From Molossus alvarezi (lineage: Eukaryota; Chordata; Mammalia; Chiroptera; Molossidae): a stretch of 64,000 nucleotides of DNA. The notes beneath the pieces are model-generated. The model worked only from the letters and a program-made list of their open reading frames with translations, searched no databases and was not told the DNA's origin. Made by a program: the position numbers and the translations under genes. Below, one piece after another: positions 61,076 to 64,000 of the stretch (positions are counted from its first letter, which is position 1; each line of letters opens with the position of its first letter). The DNA lies in NCBI GenBank assembly GCA_037176705.1, contig JBAWUJ010000080.1, positions 307,061 through 371,060 of the forward strand, read 5' to 3'.

Positions 61076-61777
61076 AATGCGCAAGAATTAGAGAATATAT
61101 TTGAAGAAATAATGACAGAAAACTTTCCTAATTTGGTGAAGGAAGAAGGCATTCAAGATCAAGAAGCACAGAGAGCCCCAAGTAAGAAGAATCAAAATAG
61201 GCCCACACAAAGACACATAGTAATCAAAGTGCCAAAATTTCAAGACAAAGAGAGAAGCAACAGGCTACCTACAAAAGAAATCCCATAAGGCTCTCAGCTG
61301 ACTTCTAAACAGAAACACTACAGGTCACAAGGAAATGGCATGAAGTAATCAAAGTCATGAAAAACAAGGATCTGAATCCAAGACTACTCTACCCAGCAAG
61401 GCTATCATTCAAAATAGAAGGCCAGTAAAGAGCTTCCCAGAAAAAAGAAAAAAAAAAAAGGCTAAGGGAATACATTAGCACCAAACCGGAACTGCAAAAA
61501 ATGTTAAAAGAACTGCTGTAATTAGCAAGAGAAATAGGAAGAAAAATATAACCACACAAAACAAAAGGCAATAAATAAGTACATATCAATAATCACCTTA
61601 AATGTAAATGGATTTAATGTTCCCATATAAAGACACAGAGTAGCTGATTGGATAAGAAAGCATAACTCATCTTTATGTTGTTTAAAAAAGACCCACTTCA
61701 CAACAAAAGACTCACATAGGTTGAAAGTGAAGGGATGGAATAAAATCTTCCAAGCCAACAGAAAGGAAAACAAAGAT

Positions 61778-62398
61778 GGGGCTAAGACTTCCAGTACTAT
61801 GTTAAATAGGAGTGGTGAAAGTGGGCATCCTTGCCTTGTTCTTGTTCTTAAGGGAAATGCTTTTAGTTTTTGTCCATTTAGTATGGTGTTGGCTGTAGGT
61901 CTTTCATATATGGCCTGTATTATGTCTAGATATGATCCCTCTATTCCCACACTGCTGAGCGTTTTTATCAGAAATGGATGCTGGATTTTGTCGAAGGCTT
62001 TTTCAACATCTATTGATATTATCGTGTGGTTTTTATTCTTCATTTTATTTATGTGGTGTATCACGTTTATGGATTTGTGACTATTGTACCAGCCTTGCAT
62101 CCCTGGGATGAATCCCACTTGGTCATATTGGATAATTTTTTTGGTGTATTGCTGGATCCGATTTGCTAGTAGTTTGTTTAGGATTTTGGCATCTATATTC
62201 ATCAGGGATATTGGCCTATAGTTTTCTTTCTTTGTTGTGTCTTTTTATGGTTTTGGAATTAGAATTATGCTGGCTTCATAAAATGAGTTTGGAAGTCTTC
62301 CTTCTTCTTGAATTTTTTAGAATAGTTTGAGGAGAATGGGTATTAGTTCTTCTTTGAATGTTCAGTAAAACTCCCCTGTGAAGCCATCCAGGCCTGGA
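61778..62398 (-). pseudogene. Antisense LINE-1 ORF2 reverse-transcriptase segment
   Basis: On the minus strand 62202-61780 encodes the RT core in one frame ([67 protein letters not shown]). The segment starts against sense L1 at 61778 and ends at ~62398, where an ERV relic begins. It is less broken than neighbouring L1 pieces but lacks the FADD box, endonuclease and C terminus. Confidence 0.85.
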
Positions 62399-62403
62399 CT
62401 TTT

Positions 62404-62419
62404 AAGAAACAGTTTTTTA
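62404..62419. repeat. Left target-site duplication of the L1 tail in the ERV relic
   Basis: AAGAAACAGTTTTTTA, repeated at 62673-62688. On the minus strand it lies in the RT codons for DLKNCFL. Confidence 0.85.
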
Positions 62420-62672
62420 TTTTTATTTTTATTTTTATTTTTTTTAATTTATGAATTTATTTATTTATTTATTTATTTTGTTACAGATATTTTACCTTTT
62501 TACCCCATTGGCACCCCCACCCTACCCCCCTCCACCCTTTCCCCTGCTTAGTTGTCCATGTCCATTGGTCATGCATACATGCATATAAGTTCTGTGGTTT
62601 ATCTCTTCCCACCCCCCCACCCCCCATCCCCTCTTCTGAGGGATGTCAGTCTGTGCCCTACTTCCATGTGTC
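62420..62672 (-). mobile_element. Short LINE-1 3' end, antisense, inserted in ERV relic
   Basis: 253 bp: a T-rich tail with (ATTT)n on the plus strand, then the complement of L1 3' UTR (GGTCATGCATACATGCATATA), ending at TTCCATGTGTC. Exact 16-bp duplications flank it. It belongs to the same 3' UTR type as the L1 at 42413. Confidence 0.9.
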
Positions 62673-64000
62673 AAGAAACAGTTTTTTAAATCTAAGTTAA
62701 TTAATTCAAATTCTAGAGGAATGGCTGTAGGTGATGGCAGCCCAGGCTATAGTGGGCCCATGATCTCCATAGTTTGGTTAATAGCTCTTAAATCTTGTAG
62801 TAACCTCCATTTTTTATTTATTTTTTACAACAGTAATGGGAGTATTTCAAGGGCTGTTAGTTGGCTTGATCTGACCTGCTTCCAATTACCCCTGTACCAA
62901 CAATTGTGCTGCCTGCAACTTCTCTTTTGCTAGGGGTCATTAATAAACCCATACTGCCTTATCACATAGCCAAGGAATTTTGGCAGCAGTCTTTTGGGCT
63001 GGAGATATGACCAAGGCCCCTAAGGAAAAGGTGAAGGCCCATGAAATCCCAGACCTTGTAGGCCTTTCTGAGTGGAGGCAGTAATAGGAGAAATTCTCCT
63101 TTGCTTAGTGTTTCCTCAGCTTTTTCTTTGTCTTGTTTCATTGTTCAAACATTTGTGCTGTGACTACAGAATTAAGGCTTATTAATAGTACCCCCATCTA
63201 TTCCATAATGTCCCGTCCCCATACATCAGCAGGCAAATGATCTAAAACAGAGGGTTTAAAAATCCAGTGTTGCCCCAGAATCTTCCCATTTGATAAGCTG
63301 TGCAGTTTACTGGGGCCTAAAAAGCTTTCTGACTTCTTGTCACTCAGCCATGGAAACTCCAGGGGCCATGTAGCCAGTGCCTGGAGAAATCACTGAGACA
63401 TTTGCTCCTGTATCTAGGACACCTTTTTCCATTCAAACTGAGCTCCATTTCTGGGTGACCTTGGGTGCCTAACTGCATCCAATAGACTTGATCTGTAGAA
63501 TCAAATTCTCCTCCTCCCCCTGAGGTTCTTTGGTAGCACTTTCCCAGCCACCTGATGTGGCAAAATTACAATTTATTCTGTCCAGTTTCAGGTAAAACTT
63601 TTACAAGGGTATTAGTGGTTAGGGTCTGATTATTTACCCCAAATAATCAGAATCAGTAACTCCAGGCAACACTTGGATCCTGTTCACAGTGAGACTGCTC
63701 ATTCCCATAATCAAATCCACTGTTCCATTAGGTAGTGGCCCATAGACACCTGTTGGAATCACTTGCGGCCCCATCTCTGGTGTTAATATGTATCAGGTGG
63801 TGGGGCAGAGGTCCAGTCCTGTACTCACTGAGGTGATGCGGTAGAGATCCCGGATTGTAGTCCTGGACTCCATGCTGGTTGGAACACCTGAGCAGGAGTG
63901 ACAGCATTGCCCCCACTGTTTGACAGGCTGGGGCTGGCCCTGCTTTCCATTTTCCTGCCAGGGTTCAAGTGGTTGTCCATTAACATCAGTTTAAGAATGG

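Larger units (their letters stand above)
59555..61777 (+). mobile_element. LINE-1 5' part, sense (5' UTR, ORF1, start of ORF2)
   Basis: Begins GAGGAAAATGGCGGCAGAGTGAATGG, the same 5' UTR type as the L1 at 54730. It has a GCTGGGA-rich minisatellite in the UTR and ORF1 at 60527-61075. ORF2 endonuclease traces end with [15 protein letters not shown] sequence near 61770. Then it flips to antisense L1 sequence. Confidence 0.85.
62399..64000 (-). pseudogene. Old class II ERV relic (gag end, dUTPase, protease, start of RT), antisense
   Basis: Minus-strand translation, right to left: gag/pro junction near 63,930 (EPWQENGK, like the intact provirus). dUTPase follows at 63,540-63,870 (TGLDLCPTT, then [11 protein letters not shown] and LPGVTDSDY, with stops). 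Protease is at 63,390-63,430 (LDTGANVSVIS) and WGRDIM near 63,220. The RT start is at 62,400-62,900 (SPWNTPI lost, KWRLLQDLRAIN kept, GLPSPTAIPL, then DLKNCFL). The order and motifs match the provirus at 32333 but with many stops and indels. It is split by an L1 tail at 62420-62672 and runs off the window at the right. Confidence 0.85.

Noticed and set aside
61522..62202. 226-codon minus-strand ORF as a working reverse transcriptase
   Set aside because: It is only part of the L1 RT domain, fused at 61,778 to unrelated antisense sequence, and lacks the FADD box and all other ORF2 domains.

Overview
This is mammalian nuclear DNA, almost certainly from a bat. The best species clue is an antisense VES-type SINE (54036-54277). 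VES is a tRNA-derived SINE known from vespertilionid and related bats. No host protein-coding gene can be supported. The window is a satellite array and its decayed edge, filled with retroelements.

Layout. (1) 1 to about 28,700: a head-to-tail array of a ~1,960-bp unit (U1 to the first two thirds of U15), with very similar copies. The array runs off the left end. Every one of these 15 units carries, on the minus strand, a 17-bp sequence matching all fixed positions of the CENP-B box core (NTTCGNNNNANNCGGGN). (2) About 28,700 to 47,950: the same unit in older, progressively diverged copies (rest of U15 to U21). These lack the box and are interrupted by retroelements. (3) 32333-39367: a class II (betaretrovirus-like) endogenous provirus inside U17, with a perfect 6-bp target duplication, 405-bp LTRs, a tRNA-Lys1,2 primer site, and open gag, pro (dUTPase, protease, G-patch) and pol. 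Its env is collapsed to a signal peptide plus the end of the transmembrane subunit. (4) 47,960-48,890: a non-repeat island with one exon-like segment. (5) 48,890-51,005: very old fragments of the satellite unit, split by an antisense L1 3' end. (6) 51,030-62,400: a pile of defective LINE-1 copies, two containing inverted reverse-transcriptase segments, with the VES SINE inside one. (7) 62,400-64,000: an old antisense class II ERV relic (RT, protease, dUTPase, gag end), itself hit by a short L1 tail.

How the parts relate. The pattern of near-identical core, a sharp boundary within one unit, a diverged retroelement-rich flank and then old fragments is what a satellite array edge looks like when the core is homogenised by unequal exchange or conversion. 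The CENP-B box core occurs only in the homogenised units, and all six diverged units share a box-less form. This suggests the box was gained in the lineage that later amplified, and makes the array a candidate centromeric or pericentromeric satellite. That role is an inference. The motif and its distribution are read directly from the sequence.

Limits: alignments and counts were done by eye. Boundaries of old repeats are approximate (tens of bases). Family names for L1, SINE and ERV rest on recognisable motifs, not on a database search.
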